From positions 1-9,327 of the forward strand of contig JARFQM010000128.1 in assembly GCA_029287755.1 (NCBI GenBank): a DNA stretch of 9,327 nucleotides, in the 5' to 3' direction. Positions 1 through 7,476 of this stretch are shown here, one piece after another (position 1 is the stretch's first letter; each line of letters opens with the position of its first letter). The notes under the pieces were generated by a model, which was not told the DNA's origin, did no database searches, and saw nothing but the letters and a program-made list of their open reading frames with translations. Made by a program: the position numbers and the translations under genes. This stretch comes from Desulfofustis sp. GTDB taxonomy: Bacteria; Desulfobacterota; Desulfobulbia; Desulfobulbales; Desulfocapsaceae.

Positions 1-1
1 C

Positions 2-769
2 GCCGCACTGCTCGCCGCCCGAGGCGCCATCCGCAGCGGCTGCGGACTGGTGACGATCTGTACACCGTCAGGCCTCAACACCATTTACGAATCAGCACTT
101 GCAGAAGCAATGACCATGGTCGTTGAAAGTGATGATTATCTGTCCATTGACGACCGGGATCTGATAATTGAAAACCTGGCTGAAAAAAACTGCGTGGTCA
201 TCGGCCCAGGTATCGGCCAGGAAAACAAAACCGTTGAACTCGTCCTCGACTTGTATCACCACCTGGCCACGCCCATGGTGATCGATGCCGACGCTCTCAA
301 TAGCATTGCGCGGCGCAAAAAATATCTCTCAGTTCCTCCGGGGCCCAGAATCTTCACCCCTCATCCCGGTGAAATGGCCCGTCTTCTCAATTCCACCACC
401 GCTGAAGTTCAAAGGGACAGGCTGGCCGCGTTGCGCACCTGTGTTAAGCAATTCAAGACACCCGGCTCGGAATTGATTATAGTATTAAAAGGCAGCGCTA
501 CCCTGACCACCGACGGAAATATTGTCTGGCTCAACCGGTCCGGCAATCCCTCCATGGCAGCCGGAGGGATGGGCGACGTGCTCAGCGGTTTGATCGGTTC
601 TCTGATATGTCAGGGAATGTCTCCTCTCGACGCTGCCCGTTATGGTGTATATTTGCACGGATGCAGTGGCGACAGGCTGCAGAAGCAGGCTGGCGTTGGA
701 TTCAGTGCTTCGGAGTTGGCCGATGAACTGTCTCCGCTACTCGCAGACGTAAGGGATGGCAGAAGATGA
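2..769 (+). CDS. nnrD: ADP-dependent (S)-NAD(P)H-hydrate dehydratase, 5'-truncated
   Basis: This is the C-terminal 255 residues of the YjeF_C/carbohydrate-kinase-fold dehydratase, which uses ADP (ATP in some relatives) to turn the damaged cofactor NAD(P)H-hydrate back into NAD(P)H in the cytoplasm. The reading frame is open from base 2, so the true start lies outside the window. The visible part begins with the family's AALLAARGA..SGxGLV block, so an internal GTG at 50 is not the start. Family motifs by visible residue number: GPGIG (68-72), DADALN (95-100), TPHPGE (119-124), LKGS (162-165), and the nucleotide/catalytic stretch AAGGMGD (186-192) with its conserved Asp. In many bacteria this domain is fused to an N-terminal NnrE epimerase; the window cannot show whether that is so here. 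The stop overlaps the next ATG (ATGA), implying translational coupling to the CBS gene. Confidence 0.93.
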   Translation, partial: AALLAARGAIRSGCGLVTICTPSGLNTIYESALAEAMTMVVESDDYLSIDDRDLIIENLAEKNCVVIGPGIGQENKTVELVLDLYHHLATPMVIDADALNSIARRKKYLSVPPGPRIFTPHPGEMARLLNSTTAEVQRDRLAALRTCVKQFKTPGSELIIVLKGSATLTTDGNIVWLNRSGNPSMAAGGMGDVLSGLIGSLICQGMSPLDAARYGVYLHGCSGDRLQKQAGVGFSASELADELSPLLADVRDGRR

Positions 770-1215
770 AAACCGCCCGTGACATAATGACCCAGGAAGT
801 TATCACCGTCCAGCCCGACACCCCGATTCGCGAACTGGCCCAAATTTTCCTTGCCCGCAGCATCAGCGGGGTTCCAGTGGTGGACCTGGACGGTAAAGTT
901 CTCGGCATTGCGACCGAAAGCGATCTCATATTTCACAGCAAGCGGCTCAAGGTTCCCACGGTTCTGACCATTCTCGATTCCTTCATATTTCTGGACTCCC
1001 CGGAGAAAATGGAGAAAGAATTGCGGAAAATCGCCGCCGCTTCAGTCAGCGATGTCTACTCCTCCCCTCCTCTCACCATCAATCCCGACACCCCCCTTGA
1101 CGAGATTGCCTCACTGATGACTGAAAAACAGGTACACACACTGCCGGTGCTCGATGAAACGGGAAAGATGATCGGTATTGTCGGCAAAAAGGATATAATC
1201 AGGACTATCCTGTAA
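766..1215 (+). CDS. Small protein of two CBS domains
   Basis: The 149-residue protein consists almost entirely of a CBS-domain pair (Bateman module): CBS1 at about residues 4-60 (DIMTQEVITV, GVPVVD, GIATESDL) and CBS2 at about 93-149 (LTINPDTPLDEIASLM, LPVLDETGKMIGIV, KDII). An insertion of about 30 residues separates them. Such modules bind adenosine nucleotides (AMP, ATP, SAM or NAD-type ligands) and usually regulate a partner. No catalytic domain, membrane segment or DNA-binding domain is present, so the partner is unknown. The ATG lies inside the nnrD stop region (4-nt ATGA overlap) and translation is probably coupled. A purine-rich AAGG lies within the end of nnrD, somewhat far from the ATG. 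Co-expression with an NAD(P)H-repair enzyme makes an adenylate or NAD-related ligand plausible, but that is inference. Confidence 0.9.
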   Translation: MKTARDIMTQEVITVQPDTPIRELAQIFLARSISGVPVVDLDGKVLGIATESDLIFHSKRLKVPTVLTILDSFIFLDSPEKMEKELRKIAAASVSDVYSSPPLTINPDTPLDEIASLMTEKQVHTLPVLDETGKMIGIVGKKDIIRTIL

Positions 1216-1359
1216 TTCCATGCCGCATTGCCTGGTGGGAAGTTCCGACCACGTGCCAGCCACCGGTAGAGATGCTGCCACGGTTAAACGTGCCTGGCGT
1301 CTGATTTGTCTCGCACTGCAGTGAACAGCCCCACTGGGATAATTTAGAGTTCCTTCGTC
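1216..1359. other. Convergent intergenic gap with hairpin candidates
   Basis: This 144-nt gap lies between the end of the CBS gene (+) and the end of ung (-). I see no gene. It holds an imperfect inverted repeat at 1233-1251 (TGGTGGGAA / TTCCGACCA, one mismatch) and a short hairpin at 1319-1336 (CAGTG, 8-nt loop, CACTG), next to a palindrome CACTGCAGTG at 1314-1323. None is followed by a clear T-run on either strand, so these are at best Rho-independent-like or processing structures. Confidence 0.4.
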
Positions 1360-2025
1360 TTACCAGTCGATAGGCTCCATCGAGTTCTTTTTCAAATAGT
1401 CGTTGCATTTGACGAACACTCCAGAGCCCAGAAATCCCCTGTGGGCAGACAGCGGTGAAGGATGACTGGTTTTCAGCACCAAATGTTTGTTCAAGTCGAT
1501 CAGCACGGCCTTTTTCTGGGCAAAAGACCCCCACAGCATGAACACCACATGCTCCCGGCGCAGGGAAATCGTTTCGATGATATTGTCAGTGAGTTCATGC
1601 CAGCCAAGATGGGCATGAGAGTTGGACTGTCTGGCAATAACTGTCAAGGAAGCATTGAGCAACAGTACGCCCTGTTTCGCCCACCTGGTGAGATCGGTGC
1701 TCACCTTTCGTCGTATACCACCGTGCAGGCTGTTATCTATTTCCTGAAATATATTCTTGAGTGAAGGCGGGGGCGGGATCCCCTCTTTCACGGAAAAACA
1801 CAATCCGTGTGCTTCCGGGCCAAGTTGCGGGTGCTCATTTATATAGGGGTCCTGGCCGATGATAACCACCTTGACCTGAGTGAACGGGGTAATGCGCATG
1901 GCATCAAAAACCCGCTCCCTCGGGGGGTACACCTTCCGTCCTTTGGACGCTGCTCCATATGCCCGGATAATCAGTTCCTTGTGAACCCCCCGACTGAGCA
2001 GCTCAACCTCTTCTTCCCATAACAT
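1360..2025 (-). CDS. ung: Uracil-DNA glycosylase, family 1
   Basis: The 221-residue protein is full length for the family (about 220-230). It hydrolyses the N-glycosidic bond of uracil in DNA and starts base-excision repair. Family landmarks: GQDPY at 57-61 with the water-activating Asp59 and thymine-excluding Tyr61; CFSV with uracil-stacking Phe77; LLLNASLTV with uracil-reading Asn124; and HPSPLSAHRGF with catalytic His189 and the DNA-intercalating Leu193. The loop after GQDPY is longer than the usual GQDPYHGPGQAHG: INEHPQLGPEAHG, about five extra residues, which replaces the usual His after Tyr. The ATG at 2025 has AAGGTG (2031-2036) five bases upstream. It is the last gene of the minus-strand cluster, 41 nt after the CheB-like gene; no terminator with a T-run follows. 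Confidence 0.96.
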   Translation of the reverse strand: MLWEEEVELLSRGVHKELIIRAYGAASKGRKVYPPRERVFDAMRITPFTQVKVVIIGQDPYINEHPQLGPEAHGLCFSVKEGIPPPPSLKNIFQEIDNSLHGGIRRKVSTDLTRWAKQGVLLLNASLTVIARQSNSHAHLGWHELTDNIIETISLRREHVVFMLWGSFAQKKAVLIDLNKHLVLKTSHPSPLSAHRGFLGSGVFVKCNDYLKKNSMEPIDW

Positions 2026-2029
2026 TGGT

Positions 2030-2062
2030 TCACCTTGCGGCCCGCTCGGCTATCATGAGCAT
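2030..2062 (-). other. Possible 10-codon minicistron upstream of ung
   Basis: After the stop of the CheB-like gene, AAGGAG lies seven bases before an ATG that opens a 10-codon frame, MLMIAERAAR. Its TGA at 2032-2030 overlaps the ung Shine-Dalgarno and ends four bases before the ung ATG. The spacing would suit re-initiation and translational coupling. Only position and ribosome-binding signal support it; the purine run AGGAGGAGAAGGAG is also simply the Glu/Lys-rich C-terminus of the preceding gene. Confidence 0.25.
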
Positions 2063-2066
2063 CCTG

Positions 2067-3275
2067 TCACTCCTTCTCCTCCTGACCGTGTGCATAGGTC
2101 ATCAGCAATTCTACACAGTCCTGCTCATCGACGATACGATCGATGGCGCTCTTGCGCAGAATATTCTCACCCAGCTCTTTGCAGAGACAGCTCGCTGCAT
2201 TGAGAACTACCACATAGCCCTGATTCCTCCTCACTTCCTGCATACCCTTGTCGCCATCGAGCTGATGGCCGGACACCACCAAGGCGAACATACGGTTTTT
2301 CAGAATAGAGGAGATGGATTCAAACATCAGGTCCAAGGCCCCGCGGCCGGAAACCGGGGGGCTTTTTCTGATCGTATAGTTGGTGCTGTGCGAGACCATG
2401 CTGAAATTCTCCTGACTCGACCCGATATAACAATTCCCCCCCTCAATATTCATTCCCTCTTCGAGGCGGATGACCTTGACCGCGCTGACCGCATTCAAAT
2501 ACCTGGTCAATGATTCGACGAATTCAGCCGATTCCTGCATCACCACGATCAGTGTGGTGGTGCAGTGTTCAGGCAACCGGGGAATGATGTTGAGCAGATT
2601 GCCCGCTCCTCCGCGCCCGGCTCCGATAACACCGATCGAAGAGACCCGGCGATATTTAGTTATGACAATGGCCTCCAGCAAATCCCCGCAGTGGCTGCAG
2701 CGCGGTTCCTCGGCCTTTGAATTCGGTTGCGGTTCAATGACATTGCGGGTACCGCACTCCTCACAAAATACGATACGTTTCTGCAGCTTTCCGTTTTCAT
2801 GGGCAGAAGTGTCGGTTTTAAAAGGTTTGGAAGGGTTTTTCGACTGGACTCTCGCAGCACAGAGTATTCGATACAGCAGCTCTTTTCTGAGCCGCTCAGC
2901 CCCTTTCTTGGGGTGAAGAGAGTCTTTACCCAGGAAATCAACTGCACCGTTTTTTAGCGTGTCGAAACAGCGTGCCGAGCCTTCTCGTGAAAGACTCGAA
3001 ACCATAATGACAGGCGTGGCATTCTGCTCCCTGATCTTGTACAGCGTTTCCATCCCGTCCATCACCGGCATTTCCATATCGAGAAGAATGACATCAGGGT
3101 GTAATTTTTCTATTATATCAATTGCTTCACTACCGTTAGAAGCCTCCCCTACAATCGAAAGCACACTGGTATCGGCCAGCATTTCGGTAATAAATCTCCT
3201 GAACAGTTCGGAGTCGTCAACCAGCAGCAGACGAATGCTTTTATTGACGGAATAGTTGAGGGTATTCGCTTCCAT
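2067..3275 (-). CDS. CheB-like protein: receiver, zinc ribbon and degenerate methylesterase domain
   Basis: The 402-residue protein has three parts. Residues 14-135 are a response-regulator receiver with the acidic pair Asp20/Asp21, phospho-acceptor Asp66 (LLDMEMPVMDG), Ser94 and Lys117, so it looks phosphorylatable. Residues 168-200 carry two CxxCG knuckles (Cys171/174 and Cys193/196), a probable zinc ribbon not found in classical CheB. Residues about 210-395 align with the CheB methylesterase fold: the nucleophile loop reads GVIGAGRGG where CheB has AIGASTGG (Ser replaced by Gly220); the QHMP region reads VVMQES (His replaced, probably by Gln247); PPVSGRGALDLMF matches the CheB PPV...SVDVLF block; and SGHQLDGDKGM keeps the Asp (340). 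Methylesterase activity is therefore unlikely. The start ATG has only a weak purine stretch upstream. It sits between nadD and ung with no chemotaxis gene near. Automatic annotation would probably call it CheB; I would not assign that function. Confidence 0.85.
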   Translation of the reverse strand: MEANTLNYSVNKSIRLLLVDDSELFRRFITEMLADTSVLSIVGEASNGSEAIDIIEKLHPDVILLDMEMPVMDGMETLYKIREQNATPVIMVSSLSREGSARCFDTLKNGAVDFLGKDSLHPKKGAERLRKELLYRILCAARVQSKNPSKPFKTDTSAHENGKLQKRIVFCEECGTRNVIEPQPNSKAEEPRCSHCGDLLEAIVITKYRRVSSIGVIGAGRGGAGNLLNIIPRLPEHCTTTLIVVMQESAEFVESLTRYLNAVSAVKVIRLEEGMNIEGGNCYIGSSQENFSMVSHSTNYTIRKSPPVSGRGALDLMFESISSILKNRMFALVVSGHQLDGDKGMQEVRRNQGYVVVLNAASCLCKELGENILRKSAIDRIVDEQDCVELLMTYAHGQEEKE

Positions 3276-3294
3276 CTCGCGTTTGTATAATCAT

Positions 3295-3315
3295 GATCCG
3301 GTTCAGCGGATCCGC
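3295..3315. repeat. Short inverted repeats between nadD and the CheB-like gene
   Basis: GATCCG (3295-3300) and CGGATC (3307-3312) could pair around a 6-nt loop, and the second arm is itself part of the perfect 10-bp palindrome GCGGATCCGC (3306-3315). There is no T-run, so I do not call it a terminator. It may be a weak processing or binding site, or chance. Confidence 0.3.
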
Positions 3316-3319
3316 ATCT

Positions 3320-3967
3320 TTATGAGGTATAAAGACGATTCTGAATGATGTAGTCTGCTACTCCAGGAGGTACCAACTCACTCCACTCCTTATGGCTGCC
3401 TATCCTGGATCTGATGTCTGTTGAAGACACATCAGCAATGTCACCGGCCAGAAACAATACTTCGTTTCCTGACTGATCGCCGATCCAGCGAGCCTCGTTT
3501 CCTTTGTCGGGGCTGAATCCGTTTCGGGCGAGCAATTGATGTATCTGTTTTAAGGAGAAACCGGGCCTGACTGCAACAATAAAATTGGTCGCACCAAGTA
3601 AATCATGCCATCGGTACCAGGTTTCTATTTCGGAAAGCGCATCAAAACCGATGATAAAATGGTAGCAAACTTCTGAACTGGCGTCATTTTTTAGTTGCTG
3701 AATGGTATCGAAGGTGTAGGAAATGCGGGCCCGGGAGATCTCGATCTCGGAAAGCTCGAAGCGCTGATTATAAGCAAGCGCCAGTTTCAGCATCTCCAGC
3801 CGATGACCTACTTCGCAGACCAGCGCATCATTTTTATGCGGCGGATTGGCTGCCGGAATAAAAATTATCTTGTCTAAGCCGTATTTTTCTAAAACCTTTT
3901 CGCCCAGTTGAAGATGCCCGTTGTGGACCGGATCGAAGGTCCCTCCCAGCAGACCGATTCTTTGCAT
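3320..3967 (-). CDS. nadD: Nicotinate-nucleotide adenylyltransferase
   Basis: The 215-residue enzyme transfers AMP from ATP to nicotinate mononucleotide, giving deamido-NAD in the NAD synthesis pathway. It is a Rossmann-type nucleotidyltransferase: GGTFDPVHNGH at residues 8-18 contains the ATP-binding (H/T)xGH signature, NPPHK at 41-45 and SYTFDT at 83-88 match substrate-binding blocks, IIGFDAL is at 105-111, and SSTDIR (181-186) is the C-terminal ISSTxIR-type ATP motif. The length is normal. I chose the ATG at 3967: it shares its A with the proA stop (TGATG), a typical coupled junction. An in-frame TTG one codon earlier (3970) would add one Met. In many relatives nadD is followed by rsfS; here the CheB-like gene follows after 44-47 nt. 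Confidence 0.95.
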   Translation of the reverse strand: MQRIGLLGGTFDPVHNGHLQLGEKVLEKYGLDKIIFIPAANPPHKNDALVCEVGHRLEMLKLALAYNQRFELSEIEISRARISYTFDTIQQLKNDASSEVCYHFIIGFDALSEIETWYRWHDLLGATNFIVAVRPGFSLKQIHQLLARNGFSPDKGNEARWIGDQSGNEVLFLAGDIADVSSTDIRSRIGSHKEWSELVPPGVADYIIQNRLYTS

Positions 3968-5223
3968 CAATCTCGTACCTGACCGGTTCCGTAAACAATA
4001 AATTTTCTGGTTGTCAACTCTTCCAGACCCATCGGTCCATAGGAGTGAAGCTTGGTTGTGCTGATTCCTATTTCCGTTCCAAGACCGAGTTCGCCGCCGT
4101 CATTAAACCGGGTAGAGGCGTTGACCATCACCGCAGAAGCGTCGACCGTTGAGAGAAAATCCTGGGCCGTCGTGTAATTTTCCGTAATGATCGTTTCGGT
4201 ATGTTTGGAGCCATATCGGGAAATATACGCTTTTGCCTCGGCGGCCGAGCCGACCACTTTAACGCAGAGTTTAAGGGCCAGCCATTCCGTTCCCCAGTCA
4301 TCATCCTCAGCAGGTTTGGCAGCGGGACAGAGGGCTCTGGTTTCAGGGCAGGCGACCATGGTAACTCCAGATTTTTCAAACTCATCCGCCAGTTGCGGCA
4401 GCAATGCGGCCGCCACCTCTCGATGAACGAGCAGCCCCTCAAGGGCATTGCAGACACCGGGACGCTGGGTTTTACTGTTCATGATTATAGGAGTCGCCTT
4501 GTGCAGGTCTGCCTCGGCGTCGACGTAAATATGACACACTCCTTTATAGTGCTTGAGCACAGGAATTCTCGAGTTCTGGGAGACAAAGCGGATCAGTCCC
4601 TCGCCGCCACGGGGAATGATCAGGTCTATACTATCTTCTTGCTGCAGCAGAATTTCGATCGCCCGGCGATTGGTGGTATCAATCACCTGGACGCCATCCG
4701 GGTTGATGCCGTTTTTTTCCAGGGCCTTACGCAGAATGGCGGCAAGCGCAATATTTGAGTAAATAGCCTCCGAACCGCCCCTGAGCACGACACCGTTTCC
4801 GGCTTTGAGGCAGAGCACCGCTGCATCGATGGTCACGTTCGGCCTCGATTCATAAATCATTGCCACCACGCCGAGAGGGATTCTCATTCTACCGACGGAT
4901 ATGCCGCTGGGGCGGCGGGATATATCCGAAATCCGGCCAACAGGGTCGGGCAAGGCAATCACCTCTTCCACCCCCCCAACCATGCTTTCAAAGACCTTGT
5001 CGGAAAGTTCCAGTCGGTCAAGCATCGCCGCCGATAATCTCTGCTCGCGGCCGGCGCTCAGATCCTTTTGGTTTTCCCGCTGGATCTGCATTTTTTCAGA
5101 TTTGAGCAATCCGGCCACATCAGCAAGCACCCGGTCCTTTGCCGCCGTTGACATGATCGCCAGATCATGGGAGGCGTCCTGTGCCTTGCGGGCCATCTCC
5201 GTTATCTTCTGCTCGATCGCCAT
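3967..5223 (-). CDS. proA: Gamma-glutamyl phosphate reductase
   Basis: The 418-residue enzyme matches the usual family length (about 415-420). It performs the second step of proline synthesis, NADPH-dependent reduction of glutamyl-5-phosphate to glutamate-5-semialdehyde, and belongs to the aldehyde dehydrogenase superfamily. Landmarks: the YESRPNVT block at 124-131, LKAGNGVVLRGGSEA at 139-153 (cofactor region), IPRGGEGL at 203-210, the nucleophile in KTQRPGVCNA (Cys258), and near the C-terminus NASTRFNDGGELGLGTEIG and GPMGLEELTT. The ATG at 5223 has GAGGGG (5229-5234) five bases upstream. It follows proB by 31 nt and overlaps nadD at its stop, so it is part of one transcription unit. Pairing with proB is expected because the kinase product is labile and is thought to be channelled to ProA. 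Confidence 0.97.
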   Translation of the reverse strand: MAIEQKITEMARKAQDASHDLAIMSTAAKDRVLADVAGLLKSEKMQIQRENQKDLSAGREQRLSAAMLDRLELSDKVFESMVGGVEEVIALPDPVGRISDISRRPSGISVGRMRIPLGVVAMIYESRPNVTIDAAVLCLKAGNGVVLRGGSEAIYSNIALAAILRKALEKNGINPDGVQVIDTTNRRAIEILLQQEDSIDLIIPRGGEGLIRFVSQNSRIPVLKHYKGVCHIYVDAEADLHKATPIIMNSKTQRPGVCNALEGLLVHREVAAALLPQLADEFEKSGVTMVACPETRALCPAAKPAEDDDWGTEWLALKLCVKVVGSAAEAKAYISRYGSKHTETIITENYTTAQDFLSTVDASAVMVNASTRFNDGGELGLGTEIGISTTKLHSYGPMGLEELTTRKFIVYGTGQVRD

Positions 5224-5254
5224 GGGGTCCCCTCGTGGTTATTTATCGGGACTA

Positions 5255-6415
5255 TCACATCAATACGATGTTGTCCCGGTGCATTACCTCTTCACTGTCG
5301 CAATAGCCAAGAATTGTTTCAATCTCACGGGAATGATACCCCTGAATTTTTCTAATATCAATGGAGCTGTAATTGATCAGCCCGACGGCGATAGCCCGAC
5401 CATCGAAACCGGCGCAGTGCACCGCATCGCCGACTCCAAACTCGCCTTCAACCCTCTTTATGCCAGAGGGCAGCAGGCTTCTGTTGTGCTGCACCAGCGC
5501 CTTGCAGGCGCCTTCATCAAGAATCAGCTTGCCCTTGGGTTTGAGGACCGACGCAATCCAGCGTTTTCGGCCACTGATCTTCTCCTTATGCGGCAGAAAG
5601 AAGGTGCCGACCATCTCTCCGCTGAACAATTTTCTTAAAATCTCCGGCTCTTTCCCCGGACCGATGAAGGAGCTGCCCCCCCCGGCAGAGACGATTTTTG
5701 CCGCTCTGAGCTTTGACTCCATACCGCCTGTTCCGAGTTTACTTTTGCTGTGCGAGGCCATGGCTTCAACCTCAGGGGTGATCTCGTCCACTGTATAAAT
5801 TGGTCGCGCCTGCGGATCGGAGGCTGGGTTGCCGGTATATAAGCCCACCACATCTGTCAAGCAAATGAACATATCTGCTTCTATGAGATTGCAGATGTGG
5901 GCACCGAGCATATCGTTGTCCCCAAAGCGCAATTCTTCGACGGAAACGGTATCGTTTTCGTTGATGATTGGGATTACGCCGAATTTGAGCAGGGTAAACA
6001 GGGTGTTTCTCGCATTTAAGTAGCGCTTTCTTACCGCCAGATCCTTGTGAGTGAGCAGGACCTGGGCAATGGTCTTGGACATTGAACTGAATACCCGGTC
6101 GTAGATCTGCATGAGACTCGATTGACCAATGGCGGCCAGTGCCTGTTTTTCTTTAATACCCAGCCCGGCACCGCCATTGTTGAACCTGATTCTGGCTCGG
6201 CCGGCGGCCACTGCTCCTGAACTAACCAGGATCACCTCCCGTCCACTGTCCCTTAGGAAGGCTATCTCTCTGGCGATATTTTCAATTACCTGCAGGTCAA
6301 TCCCTTTGTCGTCGGTCAGCACAGCACTGCCCACCTTGACGACAATTCTGCGTGATTTATCAAACAGGGTCTGGCGCAGGTAAAGACCGTCATGAACTGA
6401 TAGATCGTCAATCAT
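5255..6415 (-). CDS. proB: Glutamate 5-kinase with C-terminal PUA domain
   Basis: The 386-residue enzyme phosphorylates glutamate at the gamma-carboxylate with ATP, the committed and normally proline-inhibited step of proline synthesis. The amino-acid-kinase domain covers about residues 20-275: VVKVGSAVLT (Lys27), SSGAVAAG (65-72), INENDTVS, RFGDNDMLGA, TDVVGLYTGNP and GTGGMESKL. The C-terminal 95 or so residues (from about GRKRWIAS) form a PUA domain, as in the long ProB form. The ATG at 6415 overlaps the end of obg by 8 nt (ATGATTGA), implying coupled translation; no strong Shine-Dalgarno is visible. Compared with many homologues, about a dozen residues precede the usual N-terminal LRQTLF-type segment, but no better in-frame start was found. 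Confidence 0.96.
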   Translation of the reverse strand: MIDDLSVHDGLYLRQTLFDKSRRIVVKVGSAVLTDDKGIDLQVIENIAREIAFLRDSGREVILVSSGAVAAGRARIRFNNGGAGLGIKEKQALAAIGQSSLMQIYDRVFSSMSKTIAQVLLTHKDLAVRKRYLNARNTLFTLLKFGVIPIINENDTVSVEELRFGDNDMLGAHICNLIEADMFICLTDVVGLYTGNPASDPQARPIYTVDEITPEVEAMASHSKSKLGTGGMESKLRAAKIVSAGGGSSFIGPGKEPEILRKLFSGEMVGTFFLPHKEKISGRKRWIASVLKPKGKLILDEGACKALVQHNRSLLPSGIKRVEGEFGVGDAVHCAGFDGRAIAVGLINYSSIDIRKIQGYHSREIETILGYCDSEEVMHRDNIVLM

Positions 6416-7463
6416 CGCGGGCCGCTTCGTGGTTTTCTGTTGTCAGTGCTTCTGCACGCTGCTCAATATCCTCCATCATCTCGATGAGTATACTTCGCAA
6501 ATCTCCAATTCCATCCCCTGACAAGGCGGACACGTGCAGCGCACGAACACCGCTTTTTTCATATTCATCCTTGATTTCTGCCACCATTTCCGGATCGACG
6601 AGATCGGTTTTATTAAGAACGACCAGTTTGACCCGAGCGGTCAGCTCATCGTTGTACTTTCTCAACTCCCCTTCCAGAACCTGATGGTTGTATGCATGGT
6701 TATCTTCCGATATATCTACTACATGCAGAAGAATGGATGTCCTTTCAATATGTTTCAGGAAGGAATGACCAAGCCCGGCGCCTTTGTGCGCGTCTTCGAT
6801 GAGACCGGGAATGTCAGCAATTATATAAGGCTTTGAGAATTTTTCTTGCAGTACGCCAAGCTGCGGTTCCAGTGTGGTGAAAGGGTAATCACCTATTTTG
6901 GGGTTGGCGGCGGAAAGCATTGCCAGAAGGCTTGATTTCCCAGCATTTGGCAAGCCGACGAGCCCGATATCGGCAATCAGCTTGAGCTCAATCGTCAACC
7001 ACCGCTCCTCCCCTGCCCTGCCGTCCGTCGCGATACGCGGCGTGCGGTTTGCGCCACTGGCAAAGTGAGTGTTGCCAAGCCCCCCTTTTCCGCCCCGGGC
7101 AGCGATAAACTCTTGGCCTTCATCGACCAGGTCAACAAGAGTTTCGCCCGATTCGGCATCCTTGATTACCGAGCCGGTGGGGACGTCGACAATGAGATCA
7201 CTGCCGTTGGCGCCATGCTTGTCCTTGCCCTGTCCGTGCCCGCCACGGCTTGCCTTGAAGTGAGATCGATATTTGAAGTCGATCAGCGACTGCACTTTTT
7301 CGGTGGCCCTGATATAGACGCTGCCTCCCCTTCCACCGTCACCGCCGTTGGGGCCTCCCTTGGGAACATATTTTTCCCTTCGGAAACTCACACAGCCATG
7401 TCCGCCGTCCCCGCCTTTTACATAAAATTTGGCTTCGTCAACAAAGGACCTCTCTTTCCCCAG
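6408..7463 (-). CDS. obg: Obg family GTPase, apparent CTG start
   Basis: A GTPase acting in late 50S-subunit assembly and stress control. Its Gly-rich Obg fold is followed by a Ras-like domain. Numbered from a CTG start (351 residues): conserved N-terminus FVDEAKFYVKGGDGGHGCVS at 7-26, REKYVPKGG, GGDGGRGG; G1 GLPNAGKSS (170-178), switch I YPFTTL, G3 DIPGL, G4 NKTDL (284-288), G5 SAL (312-314). It has a short acidic C-terminus and no Gram-positive-type OCT domain. Start choice: the frame is open back to a TGA at about 7495 but contains no ATG, GTG or TTG upstream of a GTG at 7391, and that GTG would remove the invariant N-terminal strand. AGGTGATC (7469-7476) lies five bases before the in-frame CTG at 7463, so I use that. 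A sequencing error is the main alternative. The gene overlaps proB and follows rpmA across a terminator. Confidence 0.9.
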   Translation of the reverse strand: MGKERSFVDEAKFYVKGGDGGHGCVSFRREKYVPKGGPNGGDGGRGGSVYIRATEKVQSLIDFKYRSHFKASRGGHGQGKDKHGANGSDLIVDVPTGSVIKDAESGETLVDLVDEGQEFIAARGGKGGLGNTHFASGANRTPRIATDGRAGEERWLTIELKLIADIGLVGLPNAGKSSLLAMLSAANPKIGDYPFTTLEPQLGVLQEKFSKPYIIADIPGLIEDAHKGAGLGHSFLKHIERTSILLHVVDISEDNHAYNHQVLEGELRKYNDELTARVKLVVLNKTDLVDPEMVAEIKDEYEKSGVRALHVSALSGDGIGDLRSILIEMMEDIEQRAEALTTENHEAARDD

Positions 7464-7468
7464 GGGGT

Positions 7469-7476
7469 GATCACCT
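7469..7476 (-). promoter_or_regulatory. Strong Shine-Dalgarno of obg within a palindrome
   Basis: AGGTGATC matches eight bases of the extended anti-Shine-Dalgarno at the 16S rRNA 3' end. It directly follows the T-run of the terminator and lies five bases before the in-frame CTG. It forms most of the perfect 10-bp palindrome GGTGATCACC (7466-7475). It decides the start chosen for obg. Confidence 0.6.

Noticed and set aside
1205..1534. 109-codon minus-strand open frame reaching into the gap after ung
   Set aside because: It overlaps the 3' end of ung in another frame and the end of the CBS gene. Its product has no recognisable features.
2025..2513. 162-codon plus-strand open frame starting opposite the ung start
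   Set aside because: Antisense to the CheB-like gene's C-terminal domain, which aligns to a known fold. No ribosome-binding site and no recognisable domain.
3295..3315. Hairpin between nadD and the CheB-like gene as a terminator
   Set aside because: The stem is short and no T-run follows on either strand. The genes are close and colinear, so termination here is not supported.
4901..5638. 245-codon plus-strand open frame
   Set aside because: Antisense to proA and proB, whose families are unambiguous over the whole length. The Ser/Arg-rich composition is typical of a shadow frame.
6408..7391. GTG at 7391 as the obg start
   Set aside because: It would delete the conserved FVDEAK...GDGG strand of the Obg fold and has no ribosome-binding site at the right distance, although a gene finder limited to standard starts would choose it.
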